DNA of 47,943 nucleotides from Bondarzewia mesenterica (GCA_004802705.1 SGPL01000238.1:1-47943), one strand, 5' to 3'; positions 10,937 through 22,090 are shown, counted from the first letter of the stretch. Notes: a model not told the origin generated them from the letters alone. A program made the numbers and translations.

Positions 10937-12480
10937 ATGTCTCAAGTCCTTCAATCTGCACCCCTTCCCTTGGCTGTGCCCCCCCCTCCACAACAGCTGT
11001 GAGTGTTGGGCGTCTTTGACCTCCCCACTGACGCGATCGTTTTTATTTAGGTGTGAGTATTGTGGTGCTGATTTATTGACGATCAACCCAAAATACCATC
11101 GTCGAACCTGCAAGACGAAGCAGACGGAATGCAGATTTCCGCGCAACGAGACCGGCCAGGACGGGCTGGTTACTACCGTCGTGGACGTTCTCACCATCCA
11201 CCGTGCGAGGGATGGTCTATTCCACTGCCCGCGGTGCCACACAAACACGAACGACTCGGATTCGATGCGGGTGAGGTCCCATTTCGCCTAAATATATGCG
11301 TTCGGTCTGACGGCGTCCCACAGCGACACGCTGGTCGTTGCTTTCCGCGATCGGATGCCCCGAGCGAAGACGAGGAAGAGGACCCGTCGCCTCCATCTCC
11401 ATCGGTGGCTGGCCTGTCTCCTCCCCCCCCCGTTCCCTCGCACTTGTCGCCGGTTCTCACGGAACCTCATGCCCTCCTCTCTCCCCTCCATTTGCCGTCC
11501 ACACAAGTTGCCGTCGCAAGCGTGACTGCTGCTCTCCTGCCGGCCCCAAGTGATTTTTTTTTTTTCATCCTCCCGCCTATCTGCATCCTCACGAGCTCGC
11601 CGTAGAATTTGTTGGCAAACGTCCCGCCGGTCATTCGCTCGCGGGTCCATCGGGCCCAAAACGACTGAAGCTGGCGGTTCGGACGTCTTCGGCGACCATG
11701 TCCACTGGATCGGGGGGATCGCAGGTTTCGGCGGCTCCAGCGAGGCGACCGGCGATGATGATGCCATCGACGATCTTGCACACCGTCCCCCCCGACATGG
11801 AAACGGAGGAGGTCGAGCCCTCTTCGACGATGACGGCTGTTCTGCCGTCGACCGACGACATTGAGCTTGGGTCGAGCCCGACTGTCGAGTCGGGCTATCC
11901 GTTTAACCGCACGGAAGACGCGCGGTTGGAGATTCTCCATCGCGTCGTCGTGGCCCTCGAAACCGTGTGCCCGTGTTGCTGGGCGATCGACAGTATGGTG
12001 CAGTCACACCCGCTCAATCTCTGCGAGGGACGACTGGCGACGCATTCCGACGACGCCTGGAGGACTTGGCGCCGCGACAACCTTAGGTTCGAGGCCAACC
12101 GTTCGTGTTATGGCTGCGGCATGGGGATCAACGTGCGTCTTTGTAGTGCTCACTCGTCACTGACTAACTCTGCGTCCTAGCTCTCTTATATCGACGAGTC
12201 GCTCAGAGTCGTCCCTTTCAGGCACGATGGGGGGGTAAGCATGACGTGCGTGTGGCTCGAGACGATTCGCCCGCTCTCCTACGTCGTCTTTACCAATCCC
12301 GACCTCTATCAACATTTTTTGAACAGCACCTTCAGTGATGGTTATTCCCCCAGCAATCCTCTCCATTCTATCGCGCAATGGCTGCGCCACTACCAGAGTG
12401 GCAGCCGCATCCCCAACTACCTGCGCGTGGTCGAATTTGTGGTTGCTTTACGTGGTATGCCCGTCAACGTGTATAATTAA
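10937..12480 (+). CDS. Gene B: zinc-finger protein sharing both ends of the helicase (444 aa)
   Basis: Five exons (10937-10998, 11051-11270, 11324-11549, 11606-12132, 12181-12480) join in frame into 445 codons; introns are 52, 53, 56 and 48 nt. The start gives a short Pro-rich leader, MSQVLQ. Next come a C-x2-C-x11-H-x3-C finger (CEYC...YHRRTC), a second pair FHCPRC, a Ser/Pro-rich and acidic linker (SEDEEED), and a basic nuclear-import-like stretch (GKRP, then GPKRLKL). The C-terminal part has CPCCW, H-x3-L-x-C, and CYGCG followed directly by an intron and LSY. All three zinc elements and their flanking introns match the helicase upstream, but OrsD and helicase domains are absent. I infer a DNA-binding or partner-binding protein derived from the helicase gene, or the reverse. 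It contains no ambiguous bases. A TATA box lies upstream. Confidence 0.7.
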
Positions 12481-12974
12481 ATCGTCGTCCGAGTGCTTCT
12501 TTTTTTAACATTATCGTTTACATTATTTTCTTGTTCTCCAAGCTCTTCTTNTTTTTTTCTGTCCAAGCTCCTCTGTTTTTCTATGTCCAAGCTTATTCCC
12601 TCGTAGCACAAGTTCTTCGTCCGTTTGCTCCCATTTCGTCTAGTATCTCGTCGTCTCCATCGAAATCCTCGCCTTGCTCCTGACGGACGCGTTCTCTTGT
12701 CGCATGTGACTGACCTACCTACGCCCGCTAGTATTGTCCGTATTTTTGTACCACCCGCTCGCCGTCTGTACTACCACCGTTTAAATAAAAGTGTTTGTCG
12801 CTGGTCGTCAGTACTCGTTTGAACCTTAACCCTGAGACAATCCAAGAAGTCAGCCGCGTGAAGTCGGCGTGTTTCTCGCGAGGTGTGCGACGGTGCAGTA
12901 CGGATTCGTGCCCGACCTTGCTCCTTTCATCCCCAGTCTCACCGTTATCACTCGACCGAAACAACACGCTTACA
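12481..12974. other. Spacer between genes B and C
   Basis: About 490 bp without a supported gene. It contains three near repeats of TCCAAGCT within T-rich sequence (12,538-12,595) and a TTTAAATAAAAG motif near 12,781 that could serve as a weak TATA element for gene C, although it is about 190 nt before that ATG. Confidence 0.4.
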
Positions 12975-15573
12975 ATGACTTCAGTCGGTGAGCGTGGTGA
13001 TGAATCTTTCCTATTCTCCGTTTAACAATAAATCTAGCGCCACAAGATTTCTCCAGGACAATCGTCTCTGACGGACAAGACGTCTACCTCGCGCTCAATA
13101 TCTATGGCCTTCCTACGCCGGGGGGACGTCAGCTCGACGAAACGAGTGACATCGAGCTCGATGTCGTGGGACTCGTGCGGTGGGCCTCGGAACGTTATCC
13201 GCAGTTCGCTTTTATTCCGTTGCTGCGTCCTTTTCAAGGCCGCATCTTTTCACGACTCGATATCTCCTTCAAGAACTTCCCCATCGAACAGACACACGAC
13301 AGGCGGTATATCCTCGGTGCGCCTGCCCGTTCTGGCTGGATTCGGCTCGAGTCCGCTTTGGTGGGCATCATCAAGATGCTGTCCGGTTGGAAGCCTCAGT
13401 TGTATCATCTCGATACCTCGTATTATCCTCTTCCTTCGACGTTCGGTTACACGCTCGAACACACGAGTAGCAAGGGCGTCCGACTCTCCGCAGATCGCGC
13501 ACGCCACGCCTTCGTCGTTCTCATGGCGTCGGTCTCGCACATGATCTACCTCGTCTCGAAGCCGCACGAGCTTAGCCTCCCTTATGCACCGTGGATGCAC
13601 CACCTCGTCACCCACTGCCGCCTTCATCCTCAATGGGTAGCGGATCTCCGTCAATCCCCGGTCGGCGACTTTTCTCAACTGCGGCTTGGTGCGTTCATTC
13701 ACCCGTCCATCTCGTGGCTTCAGGACGTCGACGGGCTTTTGGCGGCGAAGGTTCCTCTCTGGATCCTCTATGACCGCGATCACCCTATTTTCAATCGCCG
13801 AGATCACCCCATCGCGAAGTACGCGCCGACCGCAGACGAGGTTGACGTCGCGATCGCCGGCGCGAGGGCGGACGAGCTGTACCCCGTCGAACCTATATCG
13901 CCCTGGGATCTCGTCGAATATCGACCCGTGCAGCCCGGCAGTGGGCAACTGCCGTCCGAAAACATCACCGAATTCTTCCAGCGTCGAGAAATCGCCAACG
14001 CTCTTCGGATAGAAGTCGAGACGTTTAGCGAGTTGGCACGAAGGGTTGATCACGACCTGGCCGCTCGAACAGCGACACAGCCCGCTCCCCATTCTCTCGT
14101 TTACGAGTGGGTCGATATCGGCGACTTTTTCGTCCGCGTGCGCGTCGAACGTGGGCAAATCCCGCAGGTCTGGGCAAAGTACACGCCTGACCAGCGGTGG
14201 TACGATTCCCTTCGAAATCAGTGGGATCTCACCACCGCCTTTGATCCGTCTGCCCAAGACGAAACTGAGGACGACGAGGCCATCGTACTTCCACCACAGG
14301 AGCCTCCGCGTACCCTTTCTCAACTTGCCAGCCTCCCTCTTGTCCCGCCGACACACTACCACGATGACCTTGCGGCCATCCTTCTCGCATCCACCGTCCA
14401 ACACCTCGACATGGCGAGGTCCTCCACGCCCGAGACCATCCAGGAGATTTTGCAGATGCGGTACGGATTCGCGTGGACGGGAATGGGGTACGCTTCCCTG
14501 GCCGTCACGGGAAAACGACCGGCGTCGTTGGACTGGTCGCGGTGCCAGGCCATCCTCGTTCAGAGAGGTGCGACGATGCCGACGTCTCTACAGCAACCCG
14601 TTGCCGATTTCATCGAATCGTTCCTCGCCTGTGGACCGACGGCGGCACCCTCGATCTCGCACCGTCTTTGGGATCTCAACGAAACGCTGTCCTCGCCGTT
14701 GGTCTTTCGCATTCGACGGATATATCAGCGTGAGCGAACTTTGTTCGTTTTCATGCCGCTGCCCGATCATGTCGTCAAGCCGCGGTGGCATCTGGTGGTG
14801 GAAAGTGCGGCGACCGTCATTCAAAGCATCCGTGCGGGATGGGGACCAGATCTCCCTGGCCTCGCGCGCGAGCTCTTGGACCGTGGCATTGCCTTCAACA
14901 CTCGTGTCCTCGACGCACGGTTGCCGACGGGACCGCCCTCTTATCCTCCGTTCATCACCCTGGGTTGGCGTCTCCCAGGATACCAACCAGACGCCGTCGA
15001 TTATGCCCATTACGAGGCGACGCGCGACGCCTTCCTCGCTCATCCGCGCGCTCGCGCAGCCTTGCTTCAAGGCGGCATTCTCTGGCGTCTCGCCTTGCAC
15101 GCCGTTGGCTTTGGTGCCGTCATCGTGGGGCCCACCGATACCGTTTTCGAAGCTGGGAAAGCTGTTCTCGCCAGCCCGACTATGGCTGCTTGGGATGACG
15201 ACCTGTCGCAGGGCGAGATGGAGGTTATCAGCGGCGTCTACCGAGTATTTACAGGTGAGTCTCGTCTATGTTGTTTCTTGCCAACTCACCGGACACCGCC
15301 CATGCAGGTAATTCTATGGACATGGCCGAAATGTCCTGGTGGCCTCAGCACAAGACCTGGTGCGAAAGCGGCCTGGACGTCGGGTACTGGTCTTCGCTTT
15401 GCGAAGACTGGTTTCAGAACCGGCTCTCCCAGATTCGCGACAATTGGGCCACTTTGCGTTCGGCACGAGAGTGGAGAAGCTCTCTCCGATTTCGCTCGAA
15501 GGAGACGCGTCAGCTGGAGGACGCAAATGAAAGGGCGGCTCGAAACTATTTGCTCAGGCCGGAATTCAAGTAG
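12975..15573 (+). CDS. Gene C: large protein of unknown function (831 aa)
   Basis: Three exons (12975-12987, 13038-15254, 15308-15573) join into exactly 832 codons with introns of 50 and 53 nt; the first exon codes only MTSV plus one base. The middle exon is a single open frame of more than 2.2 kb with strong coding character and no ambiguous bases. The protein is soluble-looking, rich in Trp, Arg and Pro, without signal peptide, membrane segment or catalytic motif that I recognise. Near the C terminus are MSWWPQHKTW, SGLDVGYWSSLCEDWF and a basic tail. I have the impression that proteins with this WWP...GYW...CEDWF ending recur in mushroom genomes, but I cannot name a family. It follows gene B by 494 bp on the same strand and may be cargo of the same cassette. 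Confidence 0.65.
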
Positions 15574-16668
15574 ATTCGTATTTACTATGCATGTATTAGT
15601 AGGGCGTGCTTCTCAATTCAAACTATTTTCATTTACGCAACAAACGAGTCTGAAGACCTACTATCGTGGGACACCACTTGGGTAGGGACCAAGTGTTGGT
15701 TAATTCAAAGCCAGTTCCTCACTATTGCCCTTCGTTTCTTTTTCTTAAATACTGATAAATCCTCATCATGGTGCACGAAATGTTTGAGCAGGAAATATCC
15801 AATAATTCCAAAACGGTTTGAATTAAAGTGTTCATCAAGGTGGTACTTTCGACATATCTCACTTCTCTTGTCCCATAATCTTTACCGATCCACTCAGTAT
15901 TTTACAGACAGTTTTTAGAACACATTCTAGTGATTAATACAATTTTTCCGAGACAGATATTTCCTCGCAAGCTCTGTCAAAAAATAAATTGCTCCAGAGC
16001 GTTACTGTCCGTGTCCGAGCGTTACACCAATTCAGGCTCCGAAGGGCATTGCTTCGGCTAGCCAACTGGACATCCATCAGAGCGGGCAGAGTTCGAAACC
16101 GGCAGCCTACGGCAACGTGACCGTACTGTGACAATGCTCGGAGAAATTCACCAACACTAGTTCCCTCGGTGGGTCTCCGATAATGAAAAGGTGCAACCGT
16201 TTGGCAAAGAGAAAATTGGGTAAAATAGTATTGATGTTATGTTGCTGGACACAAAGAAAAACGGAGGCAATAGATGAAGTTGATGAGTAGATACATTTTT
16301 TTTCTTTCGAAATTACCCAAAACTCGTCTCATGATAGTACTCCATCGTCGCGGCCTTCGAACGTCGTCGGCACGATCGGCATCGATGCGCGGACTTTAAA
16401 TTCTTCGTAAATGATCCCGATGCTAAACGCGTAGGCACTCGTTTTTATTTGCCAGCTCTTTCGAGATGGCAGATCGGTCGGTATCTCGCAAATAAAACCG
16501 CACGTTTAATCGTTAGTTCACGTTGTGCCTCAACACCGAGGACACTAATGATTTAAAATAAAAAAAGTGAAACATTCCAATACATACACGAACACCTGTG
16601 CAAATTCTACGGTCCATACGATCAGTCGTTGCGGAGAAATCGTCAGTAACGCGTTCGTTTCCACAGCA
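15574..16668. other. Gene-free stretch after gene C
   Basis: Composition turns less GC-rich. Open frames are short and start without splice context. I see no repeat, RNA gene or recognisable protein fragment; this may be the edge of the four-gene block. Confidence 0.4.
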
Positions 16669-16752
16669 ACGCGTGTTTTTAGACAAACGACGCGTGTTTT
16701 CAGACAAACGACGCGTTTTTTCAGATAAACGGCGCGTAATTTCAGACGAGCG
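16669..16752. repeat. 21-bp tandem repeat, four units
   Basis: Units begin at 16669, 16690, 16711 and 16732. Each has the form ACGCGTGTTTTCAGACAAAC plus one base, with a few substitutions in the third and fourth. The period is a multiple of three, and the minus strand reads as a seven-residue repeat (TRRLSEN-like), but no gene context supports translation. Confidence 0.85.
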
Positions 16753-16906
16753 ACGTGCCTTTCCTATGTTCCTCACCTGTTGTTGAACCCGACGATGCGA
16801 TTTACAGCCAAATACCAACAAACGACACGGATTATAGTCGAACGAACGGCCACTTCCTTCTCCACAGACTCCACATCACTATTCCTAACTACTAACCACT
16901 TGAACG

Positions 16907-17327
16907 ATGTTCAACAACACAATCCTCATTCTCATCGCGTTTATCAACCGCATCCTCTTGCGGTTGTTTGGTCCTCGCCCGCAGGACTTCACTGTTACGC
17001 CGTATCCGGTCGAGGAGTGCGTCTTTTCGTCTTTTGGTCGTGTTCTCGCGTGCTTACATTTTTAGGCCGGTCATGGTGATAGAAATGGTCCGTATGACCA
17101 GGTGAGTCGTTTCACTTCACATTCTTGTTGGTCTTGACGGTGTTTGGCCGTCAAGTGCCGAAACGCTGCGCCGTCTGGAGGAGGGGAGGGCCGGCGTTGA
17201 GGAAGAGACGACCGGTGTTGAGGAAGGGACGGCCGATGGGGAGGAAGGGACGGCCGATGGGGAGGAAGGGACGGCCGATGGGGAGGACGTAGAGAGCGGG
17301 GAGACGTGCACAGAGGAGGAAATATAG
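16907..17327 (+). CDS. Small three-exon protein: hydrophobic N terminus, acidic heptad repeats (105 aa)
   Basis: Exons 16907-17016, 17066-17101 and 17156-17327 join in frame into 106 codons; introns are 49 and 54 nt with GT-AG ends, the size of those in the neighbouring genes. The protein starts MFNNTILILIAFINRILL, a hydrophobic segment that could be a signal anchor, then GPRPQDF and a short middle exon. The C-terminal half is strongly acidic and contains the heptad EEGTADG three times, from the 21-bp repeat at 17226-17288, and ends ETCTEEEI. A hairpin (CAACCGCA/TGCGGTTG) lies inside exon 1. No family was recognised. A secreted or membrane-anchored small protein is possible; all phases match, but a chance assembly cannot be excluded. 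Confidence 0.45.
17226..17288 (+). repeat. 21-bp repeat coding EEGTADG, three units
   Basis: Three near-identical units start at 17226, 17247 and 17268 (GGGACGGCCGATGGGGAGGA plus one base). They lie inside the third exon of the small gene at 16907-17327 and keep its frame. Confidence 0.85.
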
Positions 17328-17584
17328 AGGGCTGGAGGGCTGATATTTAGAGAGCGGGGGAGACGTTCGAGTCGGCTATGCCGTCTCGTCCGTTTGGTCT
17401 CAATATTGTACGTCGCGTTGCGCGGATATCACGCGGAGGTTGCGCACATGAACGCACGGTGGTGCATACTAGCACACGTCGTCCTTTGTTTTTATCTCTG
17501 AACCCGCCGTCGACATCGGCATTGCTTCTGGCAAAAATAAAAGCGGACCGGTGAATAAGTTAATGTAATGAGCGCACTAAATAT

Positions 17585-17660
17585 TGCCGTATAGCGGTGT
17601 GGTCAGAGCGCTGCGTTGGTGTGAAACGTCGAGGGCTAGGGTTCAATCCCTGCTCCAGCC
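17585..17660 (+). mobile_element. tRNA-like sequence, probable head of a SINE
   Basis: TAGCGGTGTGG (17592-17602) fits the RNA polymerase III A box at 10 of 11 positions, and GGTTCAATCCC fits the B box with one change. Between them CGTT/AACG can form an anticodon stem with a 7-nt loop, and AGCG/CGCT a D stem. The acceptor strands do not pair, and the base before the would-be anticodon is G instead of T, so this is not a working tRNA. A tRNA-derived SINE head fits better; the T-rich tract 40 bp downstream could be its expanded tail. Confidence 0.4.
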
Positions 17661-17695
17661 ATGAACATTGGATTATACTTGTCCATGTCGACATC

Positions 17696-17986
17696 TATGT
17701 TTTCTGCTTATGTTTTCTGCTTATGTTTTCTTCCTATGTTTTCTTCCTATGTTTTCTTCCTATGTTTTCTTCCTATGTTTTCTTCTTATGTTTTCTTCCT
17801 ATGTTTTTTTTTCCTATGTTTTTTTCTGATGTTTTTTTTTCCTATGTTTTTTCTTATGTTTTTTTTCTTATGTTTTTTTTTTCCTATGTTTTTTTTCTGA
17901 TGTTTTTTTTTTTCCTATGTTTTTTTTCCTATGTTTTTTTTTTTCTTATGTTTTTTTTCCTATGTTTTTTTTTTTTTTTTTTTTTT
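17696..17986 (+). repeat. T-rich microsatellite (TATGTTTTCTTCC-like units)
   Basis: More than fifteen imperfect units of TATGTTTTCTTCC change rightwards into TATGTTTTTTTTCC and end in a run of about 20 T. The 221-codon and shorter open frames across it give only Phe/Leu/Met/Ser/Tyr/Cys low complexity and are not taken as genes. Confidence 0.9.
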
Positions 17987-18287
17987 CGCCTCTCCGACAT
18001 CCTCCTCCTCTGCGCCACGTACGTACTTTTTGTCTGGACCGCCGTACTTACTGCCCATTTCCATTCCTGCACGCCCTCAAATCCCCTTCTTCGCATCATA
18101 CTCACATCTCGAAATCTTCATCACAGATCAACGTTCTCTCCCACGTCCCAGCGTCCATCTCCATCGATACACAACCGCCCTCCCACACGAACACACCCAA
18201 CGCCTGCCATAACAGTCGCATCTCGACATCGAACGAAGCTTCAGGTACGCTCGTACGTGTGATCATCATCATCCATACCACCCTCGC

Positions 18288-19175
18288 ATGAGGTACTCGT
18301 CTTCGCCGCGGACTCTGTTCATCCGATGAACCCACCCGCAGGGCTCCTTCCCCTGCGCATACAGCAGTATCGGTAAGTACAGTATTCACCGACATATCGT
18401 ACTTGCACCACTTTCTTTTTTCTGTCATGGGATGGCTCGCTCGGCTTGGCGCGACAAATCAAACTCGAGGTCAAGCACTCGTGATGGGCGAACTGCCAGC
18501 AGGGTACGTACTCTACAGTCAATATATGTGGACACGACTCGGTACGCGCCGCCGCATCGACTGGTGTTGAAAGCTTGAAGCTTGAGCTCGAGCTCGAACG
18601 AACGTGCTACGTATTCATTCCACCTCCTCCCCGCCCTGGCCAAAACCAGCAAACACTTCAGGTACATTCGCGCGAACGTACATGTGATCACCACCAATCA
18701 TCTCACCCTCGCATGAGGTGCTCGTCTTCGCCGCGGACTCTGTCCATCCGGCATTGATGAACCCACCCGTAGGACTCCTTCCCCTGCGCATACAGTAGTA
18801 TTTTTTTTCTTCAACTAGGATGGGATGGCCTTCCTACGACGGCGCTCGACAAATCAATCTCGAGGTCAAGTTGCACACTAGGGGTATATTCCGGGAATCA
18901 TCCAGCGTTCGTGATGGGCTAGCCTTTCCAACAGGGTACGTACGTACTCTAAAGTCAATATACCCGCTGGTACAATCTGCCGCATCCTCCTTGCCTTCAT
19001 ATGTAAGTGAACAAGTCGGTGTCGACCATCCCGCCCGATCGAGTCTTCGCCGCCGACTTTGTGCGTGCACGCCAATCGACCTTGAAACTTGAAGCTTGAG
19101 CTTGGGCTCGAGCTCGAATGAACGTGCTACGTATGCATACGTCCTCCGCCCCGCCCTGGCCAAACCCAGCGAACG
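18288..19175 (+). repeat. Tandem duplication of a segment of about 0.4-0.5 kb
   Basis: Three blocks occur twice in the same order: ATGAGGTACTCGTCTTCGCC through CTGCGCATACAG (18288-18373 and 18713-18802); GGGATGG...CGACAAATCAA...CTCGAGGTCAAG...CAGGGTACGTAC (about 18427-18525 and 18821-18960); and CTTGAAGCTTGAGC...GAACGTGCTACGTAT...CCGCCCTGGCCAAA (about 18568-18655 and 19080-19174). The copies differ by substitutions and by insertions in the second copy. No conserved open frame spans them, so they are probably non-coding. Confidence 0.7.
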
Positions 19176-21100
19176 GAGGGCATCCCGGTCCTCGTTTTCC
19201 AAGACAAATGCCACAACGCCACTACATATACTGGTCCGCATCCTGACATGCACATTATATAATTGCAAGCACGCTCGACAATCATGTATGCGCCATTCGT
19301 GCCGGTGCCCGTATCGGTGACTTTGCGATAACAACCCGAAACGCCCCCGCTGCGGACCTCGCTGCAACGTGCCTACGGTACGTACGTGTATGCATGCATG
19401 ATCACGAATGATTGAATCCATTATCCAAACCTTCCAACTTTCAAGAAAAGTTCGCAGATCCTTTCCCCCTTGACCGTGCGAAGCGCAAAAACGTTTCAGA
19501 ATTTCAAAACGCCCAAACATTCATATTCAAGCTCAAGTTCCGGATCTGCCGGCGTTTCAGTTATGCATGCACATAGGACAGGGCCTCCTTATTTTTTATC
19601 TTCCGCCTCTCTTCCTCCTCCTGTGACTGACTGACTGACTGACTTCCTCACCTGTCGTTTTTCGTTTATTCCATCCCGAGATCGAATTCGACAAGTATGC
19701 CGACGGCCTCCTTGCGCTCCTACGTAGCTAGATCTGCACGTGATAGTCTCGTCTGCATCTCAACTCACCCACGTCCCTCCGGCATCCATCCATCCGTCCA
19801 TCCAGCAGATTCAAACAGAACAGATTTAAAGTTTAGAGTTTGTTACAAAAATGGCACCCACGCATGGACGGGGAGGAGGGGCGAGACCGTCGATCGCCAG
19901 ACGCTGCACATACCACATGCAGTAGTAGGACTTCCGAGGCGCGAGTTTCCGCCGAGGTCCATCGACTATCCCCCGGCACCCTTCTCGTGTGCGACGGATC
20001 TGCCGTGTCATCGTCATATATATATGTTCTGGCTTCTATGTATTGGGCTCAGGTGCGTTTTTGGGGTTTGGGCTTTTGTTCTCACACTGCACAGTATGCG
20101 GCTGGGCCCTTGCGTGTGCGTCGTAATGTCGGTACGTGTTGGTTGGTGAGCGGTTGATGGAATGGGTGTTGCGATGGCGGTGACGGTGATGCGTTGACGA
20201 GGATGGGCGATGGGCGATGGGCGATGCGTGGGGATATTGATCTGCGGGCGTTAGTTTTCGTTGGTGCGTGCGAGTGGGCATATATATACGGATTACGGAT
20301 GGATCCTCCCTCTTAGACATGGGTTCGCCGCTCGGTTCGCGAGCGGGGGGAGGGCGGGGCCGCTGTGCATTCGGATGCTTTCAAGTTCAAGCTCGGGTTC
20401 CAATTCATGTTGCTGTCAGGTTCTTGGTCGATCGAGGTCAGGTCCTCGTCCCCTCTCTTGAATATACTGCACATACTGCATCACATAGCACGGCCGTCGG
20501 CACGCCGTAGGATTGCCAGGTCAAAGCCCTTGGCGTGTTCGATATTTCTGCAGACGGACTTTTGTCGGACTCACCTTCGACTCACCCACCCCCTCTTTTT
20601 TGTGTTTAGATCGTTCTTCGTTCGGATGCTGCGATGTCCGCAGCTTTTTTTTCTTTCTTTTGAGGGATTTTTNNGTGGGGGCGGTGCTCGCGGCTCTCGA
20701 GCCCGTTCCCTGCGCATGTCGACTTCGCTTCAATCTCCAAGCCCCGTAGGACGGGCGGCTGTCGAACTGATTCGCTCGCTCGCTCTTCGCTGACTTCAGG
20801 GGCCCAGCTGCTAACTTGGTAAGGGATCAGCCTGGACCAGTACTTCCTACATGGCGTGTCAATCCAATGCCGACTTCAAGTCGTGGCTAAGCAGTGAGTT
20901 GGTGGAAGTCAATAGCAAGCCTCGGAGTTCCTTTCCTTTCTACGAGACTTGCCTGATTTGTGAATCATGCAGAAGTCTCCGTTGCTGGCCGAGCATAGTC
21001 AGACACCAAACCTGGTCATTCTTCCTCGAGCATCTGCAGTTGCCATTCGCGTTTTTTCACACGCAAAATATACGTAAGCCTGAGTCAATGTCCGGTGAGC
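19176..21100. other. Gene-poor stretch
   Basis: Only short open frames without matching splice partners were found. It contains a TGAC tetranucleotide run near 19,623, TATA-like runs near 20,019 and 20,280, and two ambiguous bases at 20,673. A frame near 20,851 (MACQSNADFKSWLS) could start a small gene with an intron ending near 20,971, but nothing in it is recognisable. Confidence 0.35.
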
Positions 21101-21103
21101 TTC

Positions 21104-21243
21104 GTCTCGATATTCCGCTGCTGAACGCTCAGGACCATGTATGCGTCTTGCTCTGATTATTCCCCATCCTCCGTCTACTCTTGAGAGTAATCGGAGCGAG
21201 ATGCGTGCATTGACATCAATGTTCGGTAGCGGAATATCGAGAC
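21104..21243. repeat. 16-bp perfect inverted repeat
   Basis: GTCTCGATATTCCGCT at 21104-21119 is exactly repeated in inverse at 21228-21243. It lies just left of the first dehydratase-like copy and may mark one end of the duplicated segment. Confidence 0.7.
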
Positions 21244-21370
21244 TGAGAGCCGAACCAGCAGGACTTCAACTTGAATTGGGGGGTCTGATACATAAGTGGC
21301 CTCTTCATCCACGCCCTAAATATCACAATCTGTGATAACACCCACCGATCACAAAAGAGAAACGTATGTC

Positions 21371-22090
21371 ATGTCGTTTGGCCTCCGTATCCCGCCCCGT
21401 ATCATCAAACTCACAATCAATCCTTCCTCAGCGACCCCACCCCTTGTCAAGGGCTACTTTTCCATCTACGACCTGCTCTCTGCGGCGGGATGGTCCTACG
21501 TCCTCTACCTCACCGTGGTCCACTTTTTGGGTCTGACAGTCCCCGCCTCGACATTCACACCTCCCTCACGCCCTTGTACAAACACGCCACGAGCGATTTC
21601 GCTGCCGTTGGCGAACCGACAATCTATGTACAAAGCCTCTCCATCCTGGAAATACTCCACGCCCTCCTCAGTTTCGTGTGCGGCCCGCTCGCGGCGACCG
21701 CCATGCGAGTCGCGGGCCGGCTCTATCTAGTCTGGCATGTAGCGCGCGATTCGACTCTGTGAGTGCGTCTCCTTCTGACTTTCCCATATTTTCTCCTTGA
21801 GCGTCCAGGCCCGTTCTACGCTAGTATGGGTCCTCTCGTGGTCCATCACCGAAGTCATTCGCTACGCCTTCTACGCGTCCTCACTCGTGAGAATCGAGCC
21901 CCGAGCGCTCCTCTGGCTTTGTTATACCACATTCCACGTCCTCTATGTTGCCGGCGCGTCGTCCGGGGCGTTCAATGATTCATATTCCGACGACACACGC
22001 GTTCGTCGCGTTCTGCACCCTCCGTCCGTCAAGGAGTGGAACCCGGGATTTGGCGGTGCAAAGAAGGGACAGGATTCAAAGTCATCTTAA
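21371..22090 (+). pseudogene. 3-hydroxyacyl-CoA dehydratase (HACD/Phs1 family), decayed copy 1
   Basis: Phs1/HACD enzymes are ER membrane proteins that remove water from 3-hydroxyacyl-CoA in very-long-chain fatty acid elongation. Fragments visible here are VKGYFSIYDLLSAAGWSYVL, then FAAVGEPTIYVQSLSILEI and ATAMRVAGRLYLVWHV in another frame, then SITEVIRYAFYASSLV and the active-site block LYVAGASSG, ending FGGAKKG near a stop. The family's catalytic pair lies in YPxGxSSE; here Tyr remains but Pro is Val and the catalytic Glu is Gly. Frame breaks occur after FTPPSRP and near the intron at about 21,755. Compared with copy 2 the last membrane segment is deleted between KEW and FGG, and about 30 bp are inserted after GAF. 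It is almost certainly non-functional. Confidence 0.7.

Noticed and set aside
13250..14404. 384-codon minus-strand frame inside gene C
   Set aside because: It is a shadow of the plus-strand exon, which is longer, is continuous with spliced neighbours and has better amino-acid composition.
16052..16110. A-box-like TAGCCAACTGG and B-box-like AGTTCGAAACC, possible tRNA
   Set aside because: The two boxes are only about 31 nt apart, no anticodon arm fits between them and the acceptor strands do not pair.
17597..18262. 221-codon open frame
   Set aside because: It crosses the TATGTTTTCTTCC microsatellite and is almost only Phe, Leu, Met, Cys, Ser and Tyr; simple sequence, not a gene.
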